DNA from: Collinsella tanakaei YIT 12063
Lineage (GTDB): Bacteria > Actinomycetota > Coriobacteriia > Coriobacteriales > Coriobacteriaceae
Assembly (NCBI RefSeq): GCF_000225705.1
Contig: NZ_JH126467.1
Span: forward strand, 62,001 to 126,000
Direction: 5' to 3'
Length of the DNA: 64,000 nucleotides
Below the pieces are notes generated by a model that saw only the letters and a program-made list of their open reading frames with translations, ran no database searches and had not been told where the DNA came from. The translations under genes were made by a program, and so were the position numbers. Shown here one piece after another: positions 7,204-15,320 of the stretch; positions within the stretch are counted from its first letter, which is position 1; every line of letters starts with the position of its first letter.

Positions 7204-7841
7204 TGGCGACCGACCGTTCCCGGGCCATGCCGCGGGTCGATGCCGTTTGGAACCATCCGGTATATCAAGAGCGATATCGAGCTTTGCAACGCGCTGAGCG
7301 CGACAGGGCGTTTTGCAGCCATGACCTGCAGCACTTCTTGGATGTTGCGCGCATCGCCTGGACTGTCTTGCTGGAGCGTGGCGTTGCGGCGCCGTATGCC
7401 GACGCGTTGTCGGGTGGCGATGCGGCGGATGGTGGCGCGATGGTAGTCGATGCGGCGGCCGATGTGCATTGTCCAAAGGTTGCGCGCGACGTGGTGTATG
7501 CCGCGGCATTGCTGCACGATATTGGGCGGGCCGATGAATATGAGAGCGGAGAGCCGCATGATATTGCGGGCCCGCGGATTGCGGCCGAGATTTTGGGTAC
7601 GGTAGAGCAGGACAAGAGATTCTCGTCTGGCGAATGCGAGCAGATTCTCGCGGCGATCACACATCACAGAACGAGTGCCGGCTGCGCTGGGGGCGCGTCT
7701 GCCGAGGGCGTGTGCAGCGCTGGTGCGCTGGCAGATGCTTTGCGCTATGCCGACAAAGCCGCGCGCGCCTGCTATGCGTGCCCTGCCCGCGAGCTGTGCA
7801 ATTGGCCGGATGGGAAGAAGAATCTCACGATTACGTGGTAG
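7203..7841 (+). CDS. HD-domain metal-dependent phosphohydrolase in folate operon
   Basis: A 212-residue HD-superfamily hydrolase. SHDLQHFLDVARIA near residue 40, ALLHDIGRADEY near 105 and EPHDIAG near 117 supply the His and His-Asp ligands. The last 30 residues are Cys-rich (CYACPARELC), which is unusual. Its ATG shares a base with the folE stop codon and folB follows, so it is translationally coupled inside the folate operon. The family only implies phosphoester cleavage; the substrate is not known. By position it could remove phosphates from dihydroneopterin triphosphate, the step between FolE and FolB, but this is inference. Confidence 0.8.
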   Translation: MATDRSRAMPRVDAVWNHPVYQERYRALQRAERDRAFCSHDLQHFLDVARIAWTVLLERGVAAPYADALSGGDAADGGAMVVDAAADVHCPKVARDVVYAAALLHDIGRADEYESGEPHDIAGPRIAAEILGTVEQDKRFSSGECEQILAAITHHRTSAGCAGGASAEGVCSAGALADALRYADKAARACYACPARELCNWPDGKKNLTITW

Positions 7842-7854
7842 GGAAGCGATTGCT

Positions 7855-8340
7855 ATGAGTGAGAAGAAACTGACCGAGAGCATCGAGGACGACCGCGGCG
7901 TGCTCGCGCGCCGAGACGGTTCCGGCCTGCCCGCGCGACGCGGCGCTCTGGCGCACGTGAGCGCGGAGCAGATCGCGCTGGCGGACAAGATCTTCATCGA
8001 CGGGCTGGAGGTGTTTGCCAACCACGGCGTGTACGAGGAAGAGAACAAGCTAGGCCAGAAGTTCGTGGTTTCCGCGACGCTGTATTGCGACACGCGCCGC
8101 GCGGGGCAGACCGACGATTTGGATGCATCAATCGATTACGGCGCGGTGTGCCACGACATAGACGGGTTTTTGCGCGACCATACGTTTAAGCTGGTGGAGC
8201 GCATGGCGGAGTCGTTGGCCGAGCGCCTGCTGGATGGATACGCGCAGCTTTTAGGCGTGCGCCTACGCATCGAGAAGCCCTGGGCCCCGGTGGGCCTGCC
8301 GCTGCGCTCGGTGGGCGTAGAGATCGAGCGCCTGCGCTAG
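7855..8340 (+). CDS. folB: Dihydroneopterin aldolase
   Basis: Converts 7,8-dihydroneopterin to 6-hydroxymethyl-dihydropterin and glycolaldehyde. The 161-residue protein starts at ATG 7855 after AGGGA. The catalytic core begins near residue 42 with DKIFIDGLEVFANHGVYEEE, including the conserved Glu region, and the active-site Lys lies in RIEKPWAPVGLP. An N-terminal extension of about 40 charged residues is absent from most FolB proteins (about 120 residues). Its stop codon overlaps that of the convergent peptidase gene by 4 bases. Confidence 0.92.
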   Translation: MSEKKLTESIEDDRGVLARRDGSGLPARRGALAHVSAEQIALADKIFIDGLEVFANHGVYEEENKLGQKFVVSATLYCDTRRAGQTDDLDASIDYGAVCHDIDGFLRDHTFKLVERMAESLAERLLDGYAQLLGVRLRIEKPWAPVGLPLRSVGVEIERLR

Positions 8341-9104
8341 GCGGGCGCGTGCTTGAGCTGTGCGGCGAGTTCGCGGTTGCGCGGGCAGTAGACGTCGAGC
8401 AGCATGTGGAAGCGCGCGTTGTGGCTGGGTTCCATAAGGTGGACCAGCTCGTGCGCGACAACAAAGTTTAGACAATCGATTGGATAGGCGGCGAGCTGCG
8501 AGTTGATGCGGATCGCCGCCGTTTTTGGCGTGCACGATCCCCAGCGCGTCTTCATGCTGCGTACCTGCCAGCGGCTCGCGGCGACGCCCATAGCGGACTC
8601 CAGGGGTTGGGCTATTTGCGGAATTGCGCGGGCGACTTCCTGTTTGTATAGGACGTCTACCAGGCGCTGCAACCGGGCGGTGTCGATGCCGGCGCCGGCG
8701 GCGTTGCTGTCCGCGCCACCGAAGACTTCTGGTAGAAGGCCATGTTTTTGCAGGGTGCTGTATGCATCTACCTCTTCACCCCATAGAAGCAGGCGCGGCT
8801 TTGTTACGGCGTCTGCGCTGTCCGCGGGCGCTGCCGCAGGATGGATGATGCCCCGGCTGTTACGCGCAGCCTCGATGCACTCGAGCCGCTGCGCTATCCA
8901 GGGAGCCTTGCGGTCAAGGAAATCCTGCGCCCGGGCGATGCTGGTTCGCATGGGTATGCTCATGGTCACCGTGCCGTCTGCGTGGACGCGCAGGTTGAGG
9001 TTCTTCACGTGCTTGCGCGTCACGGTTGCCTGGATGCTGCGGTCGCCGCTTGTTGTTGTGATGACTGCTGTGCGCACGGCGTTTCCCGAGGCGCTTGAGC
9101 ACAT
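8337..9104 (-). CDS. YgjP-type zinc metallopeptidase (M48-like, DUF45)
   Basis: A 255-residue protein of the YgjP/WLM-like metallopeptidase family. The motif MKTRWGSCTPKTAAIRINSQLAAYP and the zinc-binding HELVH (218-222) with third ligand His228 are diagnostic. I start it at ATG 9104, preceded by AAAGGA on the minus strand, because the frame extending further upstream has no ribosome site and no family similarity. The cellular substrate of this family is unknown. It converges on folB with a 4-base overlap of stop codons. Confidence 0.85.
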   Translation of the reverse strand: MCSSASGNAVRTAVITTTSGDRSIQATVTRKHVKNLNLRVHADGTVTMSIPMRTSIARAQDFLDRKAPWIAQRLECIEAARNSRGIIHPAAAPADSADAVTKPRLLLWGEEVDAYSTLQKHGLLPEVFGGADSNAAGAGIDTARLQRLVDVLYKQEVARAIPQIAQPLESAMGVAASRWQVRSMKTRWGSCTPKTAAIRINSQLAAYPIDCLNFVVAHELVHLMEPSHNARFHMLLDVYCPRNRELAAQLKHAPA

Positions 9105-9457
9105 GGATCTTTCCTTTCTTCCTGGGGTTTTCCTGCGAGCGGGCTTCTGTTTTGCCGGGGTCCTTCTTACCCAGATGGGCCCCGGCAGTAGACTGTAGCG
9201 TTTTTTGGCGTGCAGATGTCGAAAAACGATGCTTTCCAGACGGTGGTTCTCCGCTGTGGTGCGACCGCGATGTGCAGTTGCGATGGATAATTGCATCGAT
9301 TTTGAAAAAGTCGAAGTAGACAGGCCTTCCAGGCAAGAGAAGGTGCTGGTAGAAAAAGTGCGCTTCCGGGGTATACAAAGGCAAATATCAAATCTGTGCA
9401 ATTATCCGTCACATCTGCACGGCGGGCGGCTGGGCGCTGCAGAAGGTGGCGCGATTT

Positions 9458-10252
9458 ATGTCGACAAAGGCGGCGATAGCCATGCTCGAAGGCGAGTTGT
9501 TCATATCATCGGTCCAGGTGCTGTGGGAGCACGTCCACGGCGATGCCTATCTTCGTCAGATCCCGGTGCTGGCGAGCCTGGGCGCGACTCCGCTGCAGTT
9601 TGATTCCAACGTGACGTTTCTAGTCGGTGAAAACGGATCGGGTAAGTCGACGCTCATCGAGGCCATGGCGGTCGCATACGGCCTCAACCCGGAGGGCGGC
9701 ACGCGCAACTACGCCTTCTCCACGCGCGATTCCCACTCCGCGCTCTACGAGGGCGTCTTCATGCGTCGTGGACGGCTGCAACCGTGGACCACGTTCTTTT
9801 TGCGGGCGGAGAGCTTCTACAACGTGGCGACCGAGGCGGAGGCGTGCAGTCTCCTCCCGGGGACGTCCGGCGTAAGATACCACAACCCCGCGACGGGGCG
9901 CAGGGCGTATCTGCATGAAATGAGCCATGGCGAGGCGTTCTTAGGCTTTATCCAAGATTCCTCTAAGGAAAACGGCTTGTATTTCTTGGACGAGCCTGAG
10001 GCGGCGCTCTCGCCCTCACGTCAGCTCACCTTACTCTACGAGATGGATCAGCTCGCACGACACGGCAGCCAGCTGATCGTTGCGACTCATTCGCCCATCC
10101 TGCTGGGACTTCCCGGCGCGCAGATCGTTTCCTTTGATGGGGGAGAGCTGCGCCGCGTGGCGTACGAGGAGACCGAGAGCTACCAGATAACAGAGCTCTT
10201 TATCAATAATCGTGAGCGCATCTTGCATGAGTTGCTGGATAGTCGGGTATAG
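9458..10252 (+). CDS. AAA family ATPase (AAA_21/RecF-like)
   Basis: A 264-residue single-domain ATPase. Walker A is GENGSGKST near residue 56, an ABC-type signature region lies around EMSHGEAFL, Walker B is LYFLDEPEAALSP, and an H-loop is present in IVATHSPILLG. It resembles stand-alone SbcC/RecF-type ATPases annotated as AAA_21/AAA_23 and has no transmembrane segment. No partner nuclease is adjacent. The start is uncertain: ATG 9458 is used, but ATG 9482 is equally served by a purine-rich stretch. Confidence 0.85.
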   Translation: MSTKAAIAMLEGELFISSVQVLWEHVHGDAYLRQIPVLASLGATPLQFDSNVTFLVGENGSGKSTLIEAMAVAYGLNPEGGTRNYAFSTRDSHSALYEGVFMRRGRLQPWTTFFLRAESFYNVATEAEACSLLPGTSGVRYHNPATGRRAYLHEMSHGEAFLGFIQDSSKENGLYFLDEPEAALSPSRQLTLLYEMDQLARHGSQLIVATHSPILLGLPGAQIVSFDGGELRRVAYEETESYQITELFINNRERILHELLDSRV

Positions 10253-10309
10253 TGGAGCGGTGTTGCCGGCGAGTTGCCGGCAAGTGTTTTCGACTGAAAG
10301 AGGATTTCC

Positions 10310-10738
10310 ATGTCCAATGAAGGCAAGAAGGTCCGCGCGCACTACCGCGGTACGCTGGATGACGGCACCCAGTTCGACTGCTCCTACGACCGCGGCGAGC
10401 CCATCGAGTTTGTTGCCGGCGCCGGCCAGATGATCAAGGGCTTCGACGCCGCCGTGCTCGATATGGCCGTTGGCGAGAAGAGGACCGTTCACATTCCCGC
10501 TGCCGAGGCCTATGGCGAGCGCAGCGAGGACATGATCCTCTTCTTCCCCGCCGACCAGGTGCCCGATTTCGAGAAGATCGAGGTCGGCATGAAGCTGTTC
10601 CTGCAGGGGCCGGGTGGCATGCCTGTACCCGTTTCCGTATGCGAGGTTACTCCCGAGGGCGTCAAGCTCGATGCCAACCACGAGCTGGCAGGCAAGGATC
10701 TCAACTTCGATATCGAGCTGGTCGAGGTTCTGGACTAG
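10310..10738 (+). CDS. FKBP-type peptidyl-prolyl cis-trans isomerase (SlyD-like)
   Basis: The 142-residue protein has FKBP segments (VRAHYRGTLDDGTQFDCSYDRGEPIEFVAGAGQMIKGFDAAVLDM) and an inserted flap (AEAYGERSEDMILFFPADQVP...), the SlyD arrangement of prolyl isomerase plus chaperone. The His-rich metal-binding tail of E. coli SlyD is absent. A ribosome site (AAAGAGG) precedes the ATG. A long hairpin terminator lies about 90 bases downstream, so it is probably a single-gene unit. Confidence 0.93.
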   Translation: MSNEGKKVRAHYRGTLDDGTQFDCSYDRGEPIEFVAGAGQMIKGFDAAVLDMAVGEKRTVHIPAAEAYGERSEDMILFFPADQVPDFEKIEVGMKLFLQGPGGMPVPVSVCEVTPEGVKLDANHELAGKDLNFDIELVEVLD

Positions 10739-10824
10739 GGTTAAAGTCGCGAGGGTTTGCCGCTGGGTAGGCTTGACCCGGCTTTGCAAATCTGGCAATT
10801 TGATTAACCTTGTCTAACTGACTT

Positions 10825-10892
10825 GCGCTCCGTCTCGTTTTCGCTAGTGTAAGCTATGACTAACTAGCGAATAGCGCGACGGAGCGCTTTTT
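10825..10892 (+). terminator. Long two-part hairpin before the DtxR-type gene
   Basis: GCGCTCCGTC (10825-10834) pairs with GACGGAGCGC (10878-10887) and is followed by TTTTT. An inner stem is formed by CGCTAGT (10842-10848) and ACTAGCG (10863-10869). It can terminate the FKBP transcript. It lies only about 30 bases before the regulator start and could also act as its leader. Confidence 0.75.
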
Positions 10893-10918
10893 ATAACGTA
10901 CGGAAAGCAGGGAAGGCT

Positions 10919-11287
10919 ATGGCACTGAGGGAATCTGGCGAGGACTATCTGGAGGCGATTCTCATGCTGCACCGCGCGCACGGCGTGGTGAGGTCCGTGG
11001 ATATCGCCGATCAGCTGGGTGTCACCAAAGCGAGCGTTTCCAAGGCCATGTCGATGCTAGAGGAGCGCGGCTATGTCGAGATGGCGAAGCGAGATGTCCG
11101 TCTAACGGAAAAAGGCCTTGCGCGTGCCGAGCACGTGCTGGAGCAGCACCTGTTCTTCCGCGATCTGCTGTCGGCTGCCGGTGTTGACTCGCACGTGGCG
11201 GCGGAGGAGGCATGCCATATGGAGCACTGCCTTTCCGACGACTCCTTCAGCAAGTTGAAAGCTTACATCGAGTGCGTCGAACGCTAG
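10919..11287 (+). CDS. DtxR/MntR-family metal-dependent regulator
   Basis: A 122-residue DNA-binding regulator. A winged helix (SVDIADQLGVTKASVSKAMSMLEERGYVEM, residues 27-56) precedes a metal-binding dimerisation helix region (EQHLFFRDLLSAAGVD...EEACHMEHCLSDDSF) typical of DtxR/MntR. It is as short as MntR and has no SH3-like third domain. The metal, iron or manganese, cannot be told from the sequence. The next gene is a UreE-like protein 36 bases downstream, so the regulator may control a nickel or other metal chaperone. Confidence 0.9.
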   Translation: MALRESGEDYLEAILMLHRAHGVVRSVDIADQLGVTKASVSKAMSMLEERGYVEMAKRDVRLTEKGLARAEHVLEQHLFFRDLLSAAGVDSHVAAEEACHMEHCLSDDSFSKLKAYIECVER

Positions 11288-11323
11288 GCGTTGGTTGCTC
11301 GCAACAACAAGGAGGCTCTCTGC

Positions 11324-11968
11324 ATGCTGTGCACCGAGGTTTTGGGAAACATCAACGACCCGTCGAGCGTCATCGCGCTGCAGCGCAGGCTGGGCGCGCC
11401 CTTTGAGGTTGATTACGTTGACCTTGAGTGGGACCAGGTGCACGCGCGCCGCCTCGTGGTGAAGAGCGGCGCCGGTCGCGTGGTGGAGATTCGCCTGGGC
11501 GAGCGGGTGGAGGAGATTGGTCTCAAAGACGGCGACGTGTTGGGGTGCGATGTCGCCCCTGACACGTTGACGGCCCACGCGTCTTCGGTTGAGCCATGCG
11601 CCGCCACAGCACCCGCGTCCGCATCCGGCGGCAAGCCCGTGGTGGTCGCGGTGCAGTTGCGCTCCGCCCGCGTGGTGCGAATCCGCTTCACCGCGTCCCA
11701 GCCGGTTGACCCCGCGCTTGTAGCCCGCGTCGGCTGGGAGGTGGGCAACATGCACGTTCCGCTATTTCGCGGCGAGGCGGGCGAGCTGATGGCTCCGCAC
11801 AGCGAAGCCCTGCAGCGCCTGCTTGCAAGCATTCCCGGTATCCAGACCACTGTGGAGCAGGCGTCGCTCGACCCTGCCGCGCGCCTTTCCGGCACCGGTA
11901 TCTCCACGGTGGTACGCCTTTCTCCCTCGCTCAAGGTGGTCGTGCGCAAGAAGACCTCGTCCAACTAG
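11324..11968 (+). CDS. UreE-like metallochaperone without a urease operon
   Basis: The 214-residue protein starts at ATG 11324, 8 bases after AAGGAGG. An N-terminal peptide-binding-like half (WDQVHARRLVVKSGAGRVVEIRLG...LKDGDVLG) and a C-terminal segment VGWEVGNMHVPLFRGEAGELMAPHSEALQRLL resemble UreE, including a conserved His near the G-x-E-x-G-N-x-H motif. The His-rich nickel tail of UreE is missing and an Ala/Pro linker separates the halves. No urease genes lie nearby. It follows a DtxR-type regulator in an operon. A nickel or other metal chaperone role is inferred. Confidence 0.65.
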   Translation: MLCTEVLGNINDPSSVIALQRRLGAPFEVDYVDLEWDQVHARRLVVKSGAGRVVEIRLGERVEEIGLKDGDVLGCDVAPDTLTAHASSVEPCAATAPASASGGKPVVVAVQLRSARVVRIRFTASQPVDPALVARVGWEVGNMHVPLFRGEAGELMAPHSEALQRLLASIPGIQTTVEQASLDPAARLSGTGISTVVRLSPSLKVVVRKKTSSN

Positions 11969-12024
11969 GCGAAGAAGAGGTGCCGCGGCTCTTGGCTCGC
12001 AGGCTTGGATTTAACGCAACGCAA

Positions 12025-12071
12025 TAAGCCCCCTTTGCATCTGCGAACGCGGTATGCAAAGGGGGCTTTGT
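12025..12071. terminator. Bidirectional terminator
   Basis: AGCCCCCTTTGCAT (12027-12040) pairs perfectly with its complement at 12054-12067 across 13 bases. TTTG follows on the plus strand and TTATTG on the minus strand. It separates the convergent UreE-like and P-type ATPase genes. Confidence 0.85.
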
Positions 12072-12108
12072 CGATGCCTGCAAGCCGGGCGCGCGTCCGG
12101 ATGATCGC

Positions 12109-14013
12109 CTAGAGCTCCTTGACGTTCATGGCGCGCATGGCGTTGAGGATCGCGATGACCGCTACGCCCACATCGCCAAAGACGGCCAGCCACATGTTGG
12201 CGATACCAAAGGCGGCAAGCACCAGGATGATGACTTTGACGCCGATGGCGAAGATGATGTTCTGCCACACGATCGCCATGGTTTTGCGGGCGACGCTGAT
12301 GGCGCGGGCGATGTTTGAGGGCTTGTCGTCCATAAGGACGATGTCGGCGGCCTCGATGGCGGCGTCCGAGCCCATAGCGCCCATGGCGATGCCCACGTCG
12401 GCGCGGGTGAGAACGGGGGCATCGTTGATGCCGTCGCCAACAAAAGCGAGGTTGTCGCGCACGCCGTCCATGATCTGCTCGACGCGCTCGACCTTATCGC
12501 CGGGGAGCAGCTGCGCATGGTACTCGTCCAGGCCAAGCTGCTTGGCGACTGCGGCCGCGACGTCCTCGCGGTCGCCGGTGAGCATGATGCAGCGCTCGAC
12601 ACCGGCGGCGTGCAGGTCGCGGACGGCCTGCTTGGCATCGTCTTTTACCACGTCTGCGATCACGATATGGCCAATGTAGCGGCCGTCTACGGATACGTGC
12701 AGGATGGTGCCCGTGAGCTCGCAATCATGCCAGCTCGATCCGTGCGCCGCCATGAGCTTGTCGTTGCCCACCATGACCACGTGCTCGTCCACCCGGGCGG
12801 AGACGCCGTGGCCGGATTCCTCGGTGACCTTGTCGACGCGCGCCTGGTCGATCTTGCCGCTATAGGCGGCCTTTACGGAGACGGCGATGGGATGGTCTGA
12901 GAACGCTTCTGCGTGAGCGGCGAGATCGAGCAGGTAGTCGGGGTCGATGGATTCTTCGGGGTGGATCGCCACCACGTTGAAGGTGCCGGAGGTAAGGGTG
13001 CCGGTCTTGTCGAATACCACGGTGTCGACGCGGGAGAGCGCTTCCAGGTAGTTGGAGCCCTTGACCAGGATGCCCAAGCGGCTGGCACCGCCGATGCCGC
13101 CAAAGAAGGAGAGCGGTACGCTGATGACCAGGGCGCACGGGCAGCTGACTACCAGGAAGGTGAGGCCGCGCAAGATCCAATCCGCCCAGGCGCCCATGCC
13201 CAGAAGCGGCGGTATGACGGCGATGGCCAGCGCGGCGAAGGTGACGGCGGGCGTGTAGACGCGCGCGAAGCGGGTGATGAAGTTCTCGGTCTTGGCCTTT
13301 TTCTCGCTCGCGTTCTCGACCAGCTCGAGGATGCGGCTCACGGTCGATGCGCCGAAGAGCTTGGTGGTGCGCACGCGCAGAAGTCCGGTCATGTTGATGC
13401 AGCCGGAGATTACCTCTGCGCCCTCCTCCACGTGACGGGGTATGGACTCGCCAGTGAGCGCGGCGGTGTCCAGCTGCGAGGAGCCCTCCACCACCATGCC
13501 GTCGATGGGTACGCGCTCGCCGGGTTTGACCACGATGACGCTCCCTACGGCGACCTCGTCCGGATCGACCTGCTCAAGCGCGCCGTCGCGCTCGATGTTG
13601 GCGTAGTCCGGCGCGATGTCCATCATGTCGGCGATGGACTTGCGGCTCTTGCCCACGGCGTAGCTCTGGAATAGCTCGCCTATCTGGTAGAAGAGCATGA
13701 CCGCGGCTCCCTCGGCCATGTGCGGCTCGGTGTCCGGAAAGAGGATCATCGCGAATGCGCCCACGGTGGCGATAGCCATGAGGAAGCTTTCGTCAAAGGC
13801 TTCGCCGCGGCGGATGTTTCGCCATGCCTTGGCGAGCACGTCGTGCCCGGCGATAAGGTAGGGGATAAGGTATAGGACAAAGCTCGCGTACAGCGCGCCG
13901 GGCTCGCCGAACGCCAGCGCCAGCAGCCCCAGATGGTCCGCGACCATGATGGCGAAGAAGATGACGAGCGCGATCAAGATGCGCTTGAGCCATTTCTTTT
14001 GCTTCTTGTTCAT
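12109..14013 (-). CDS. Zn/Cd/Pb-exporting P1B-type ATPase lacking an HMA domain
   Basis: A 634-residue heavy-metal efflux ATPase of the ZntA/CadA (P1B-2) type in the cytoplasmic membrane. TGES is at 187-190, the CPC metal site at 291-293, DKTGT phosphorylation site at 335-339, His-Pro at 374-375 and GDGINDAP near 546. Lys (GVKVIILVL) and Asp (LAVFGDVGV) in the last helices fit P1B-2. There is no N-terminal HMA domain; a 72-residue HMA protein is encoded just upstream in the same operon behind an ArsR regulator. Zinc, cadmium or lead are the likely substrates. Confidence 0.94.
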   Translation of the reverse strand: MNKKQKKWLKRILIALVIFFAIMVADHLGLLALAFGEPGALYASFVLYLIPYLIAGHDVLAKAWRNIRRGEAFDESFLMAIATVGAFAMILFPDTEPHMAEGAAVMLFYQIGELFQSYAVGKSRKSIADMMDIAPDYANIERDGALEQVDPDEVAVGSVIVVKPGERVPIDGMVVEGSSQLDTAALTGESIPRHVEEGAEVISGCINMTGLLRVRTTKLFGASTVSRILELVENASEKKAKTENFITRFARVYTPAVTFAALAIAVIPPLLGMGAWADWILRGLTFLVVSCPCALVISVPLSFFGGIGGASRLGILVKGSNYLEALSRVDTVVFDKTGTLTSGTFNVVAIHPEESIDPDYLLDLAAHAEAFSDHPIAVSVKAAYSGKIDQARVDKVTEESGHGVSARVDEHVVMVGNDKLMAAHGSSWHDCELTGTILHVSVDGRYIGHIVIADVVKDDAKQAVRDLHAAGVERCIMLTGDREDVAAAVAKQLGLDEYHAQLLPGDKVERVEQIMDGVRDNLAFVGDGINDAPVLTRADVGIAMGAMGSDAAIEAADIVLMDDKPSNIARAISVARKTMAIVWQNIIFAIGVKVIILVLAAFGIANMWLAVFGDVGVAVIAILNAMRAMNVKEL

Positions 14014-14102
14014 TGTTTCTCCCGTGGCGATGCCGCCAGCATGTCTAAGAGCTTACGGGGAAGGCGACGGTAATCCGTCGTTGCGTGGTGGTTCGCTGAT
14101 GT

Positions 14103-14321
14103 CTAGCGCAGGATCTCGCAGTCGGGCTCGATGTCGGCGGTGAGCTTGACAACGGCGTCAAGCACCTGGTCAAAGGAGGTATCGTCCGCCTCGAGGGTGA
14201 GTTTTTGGGTGAGGAAGTTGACCTTGGCGTCGGTCACGCCGTCGAGCTTCTTGATAGCGTCCTCGAGCTTGCCGGCGCAGACGGCGCAATCGATCTCATC
14301 GAGCTTGAAAGACTTACGCAT
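14103..14321 (-). CDS. Free-standing HMA (heavy-metal-associated) domain protein
   Basis: The 72-residue protein consists of one ferredoxin-like HMA fold with a metal-binding DCAVCA motif (Cys12, Cys15), GVTDAKVNFLTQKLTLEAD and a typical end. The Asp before the first Cys (IDCAVC) is seen in HMA domains of zinc/cadmium ATPases, where GMTC is the copper form. It lies between the ArsR regulator and the P-type ATPase, which lacks this domain, so it probably hands metal to that pump. A ribosome site AAAGGAA precedes the ATG. Confidence 0.9.
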   Translation of the reverse strand: MRKSFKLDEIDCAVCAGKLEDAIKKLDGVTDAKVNFLTQKLTLEADDTSFDQVLDAVVKLTADIEPDCEILR

Positions 14322-14377
14322 GGTTGGATTCCTTTCTAATGCGTCGCGCCCGCGGGCGCGTATTTTACGGCGTTGGT

Positions 14378-14719
14378 TTACTCGCAGATATGGGTGAGAC
14401 CCTGGTCCAAGATGGTGAGCACGTGGTCGTCTGCCAGGGAGTAATGGATGTTTCTCCCGTCGCGGCGGAATTTGACCAGGTGGGATTGCTTCAAGATGCG
14501 CAGCTGGTGCGAGACGGCCGACTGCGACGTGCCGATGGCCTCGGCAAGGTCGTTGACGCTGAGCTCGTCGGACATCAATGCGTATAGGATCTTGATGCGC
14601 GTGGTGTCGCTGAACACCTTGAAGAGGTCTGCGAGATCGTACAGCAGTTCTTCTTCTGGCATGCCGTCGCTTTCGCAGACAGCGTGCGTCGGTTGGGACG
14701 TGGCGTTCTCCTCGGCCAT
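14378..14719 (-). CDS. ArsR/SmtB-family metal-sensing repressor
   Basis: A 113-residue winged-helix repressor (ADLFKVFSDTTRIKILYALMSDELSVNDLAEAIGTSQSAVSHQLRILKQSHLVKFRRDGRNIHYSL). The C-terminal helix carries Asp98, His99, His110 and Glu113, in the spacing of the alpha-5 zinc site of SmtB/CzrA. Cys residues near 15 could add an N-terminal site. It is the first gene of the operon with the HMA protein and efflux ATPase. Two matching operators lie in its promoter, so metal should derepress all three genes. Confidence 0.94.
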   Translation of the reverse strand: MAEENATSQPTHAVCESDGMPEEELLYDLADLFKVFSDTTRIKILYALMSDELSVNDLAEAIGTSQSAVSHQLRILKQSHLVKFRRDGRNIHYSLADDHVLTILDQGLTHICE

Positions 14720-14733
14720 ATTCTCCTCCTTTC

Positions 14734-14752
14734 ATATGAACACATGCTCATA
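14734..14752 (-). promoter_or_regulatory. ArsR-type operator 1
   Basis: The imperfect dyad ATATGAAC-aca-TGCTCATA matches the 12-2-12 type site of ArsR/SmtB repressors. It lies between the start codon and the second copy of the motif. Confidence 0.75.
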
Positions 14753-14768
14753 CATTGAACTATTTATG

Positions 14769-14796
14769 ATTATATGAACGTATGCTCATATGTCAA
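14769..14796 (-). promoter_or_regulatory. Strong promoter of the metal-efflux operon
   Basis: On the minus strand TTGACA (14796-14791) and TATAAT (14774-14769) are both perfect and separated by 16 bases. Operator 2 fills the spacer. Confidence 0.85.
14772..14791 (-). promoter_or_regulatory. ArsR-type operator 2
   Basis: ATATGAACgtATGCTCATAT repeats the motif of operator 1 and lies between the -35 and -10 elements, so bound repressor would block RNA polymerase. Confidence 0.8.
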
Positions 14797-14940
14797 GCCT
14801 GTATAGGAGGAAGTATGCGAACGGTATGCTCTCTGAAAATAATCAATAATAAACATTAATTATGATATTCTATACGTTGAATAGAGGAGGATAAAGGCCA
14901 TCCGGTTCACTCTCTTCCAACGGTAAAGGAGGCGTCCGCA

Positions 14941-15308
14941 ATGAAAAAGGCGTTGATCCATGAGGCATCCGATGCGCGCGAGCTGTCTATGCTGCTCATG
15001 GCGTGGGCGCCGGCGGTCGCGGGTCGCTTTTTCAGCGAGGTCGCTTCCACTAGGCGCCCCTTCGGCTCCGTCGCCGCGCACCGGGTCAAGCGTATCGGAG
15101 CGATCGCCGTGCTAGCATCCATCGTACCCTCGCTGGTGGTGTGGGCGGTAATCGAGGTGCTGCTGGCGACCATGGGCTACGCGGGGTCGCTTTCCATATA
15201 TCCGGATTTCCAACCGTGGCTTTGCGTTATGGGTTTTTTCTGTTGGTGTTCGCCCGCATTCTGGAATACGGCGCTATCTTGCAGCAACAAGATGACGAGT
15301 TGCTGTAG
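14941..15308 (+). pseudogene. DUF2975-like membrane protein, frameshifted
   Basis: A strong ribosome site (AAAGGAGG) precedes ATG 14941. The frame encodes two membrane helices (AIAVLASIVPSLVVWAVIEVLL and a C-terminal one), but at the T6 run near 15234-15239 it slips. Adding one T restores GFFLLVFARILEYGAILQQQDDELL and a stop at 15306-15308, which is the usual ending of DUF2975 proteins. As sequenced the frame continues out of phase into the next gene. DUF2975 genes are typically paired with a small XRE regulator, which follows here. This may be a true mutation, homopolymer slippage or a sequencing error. Confidence 0.7.
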
Positions 15309-15320
15309 GGCGGTGGCATT

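Noticed and set aside
5659-7509. 616-residue minus-strand frame opposite nrdG and folE
   Set aside because: Arg/His/Pro-rich sequence typical of a high-GC antisense frame; it covers well-supported genes on the plus strand.
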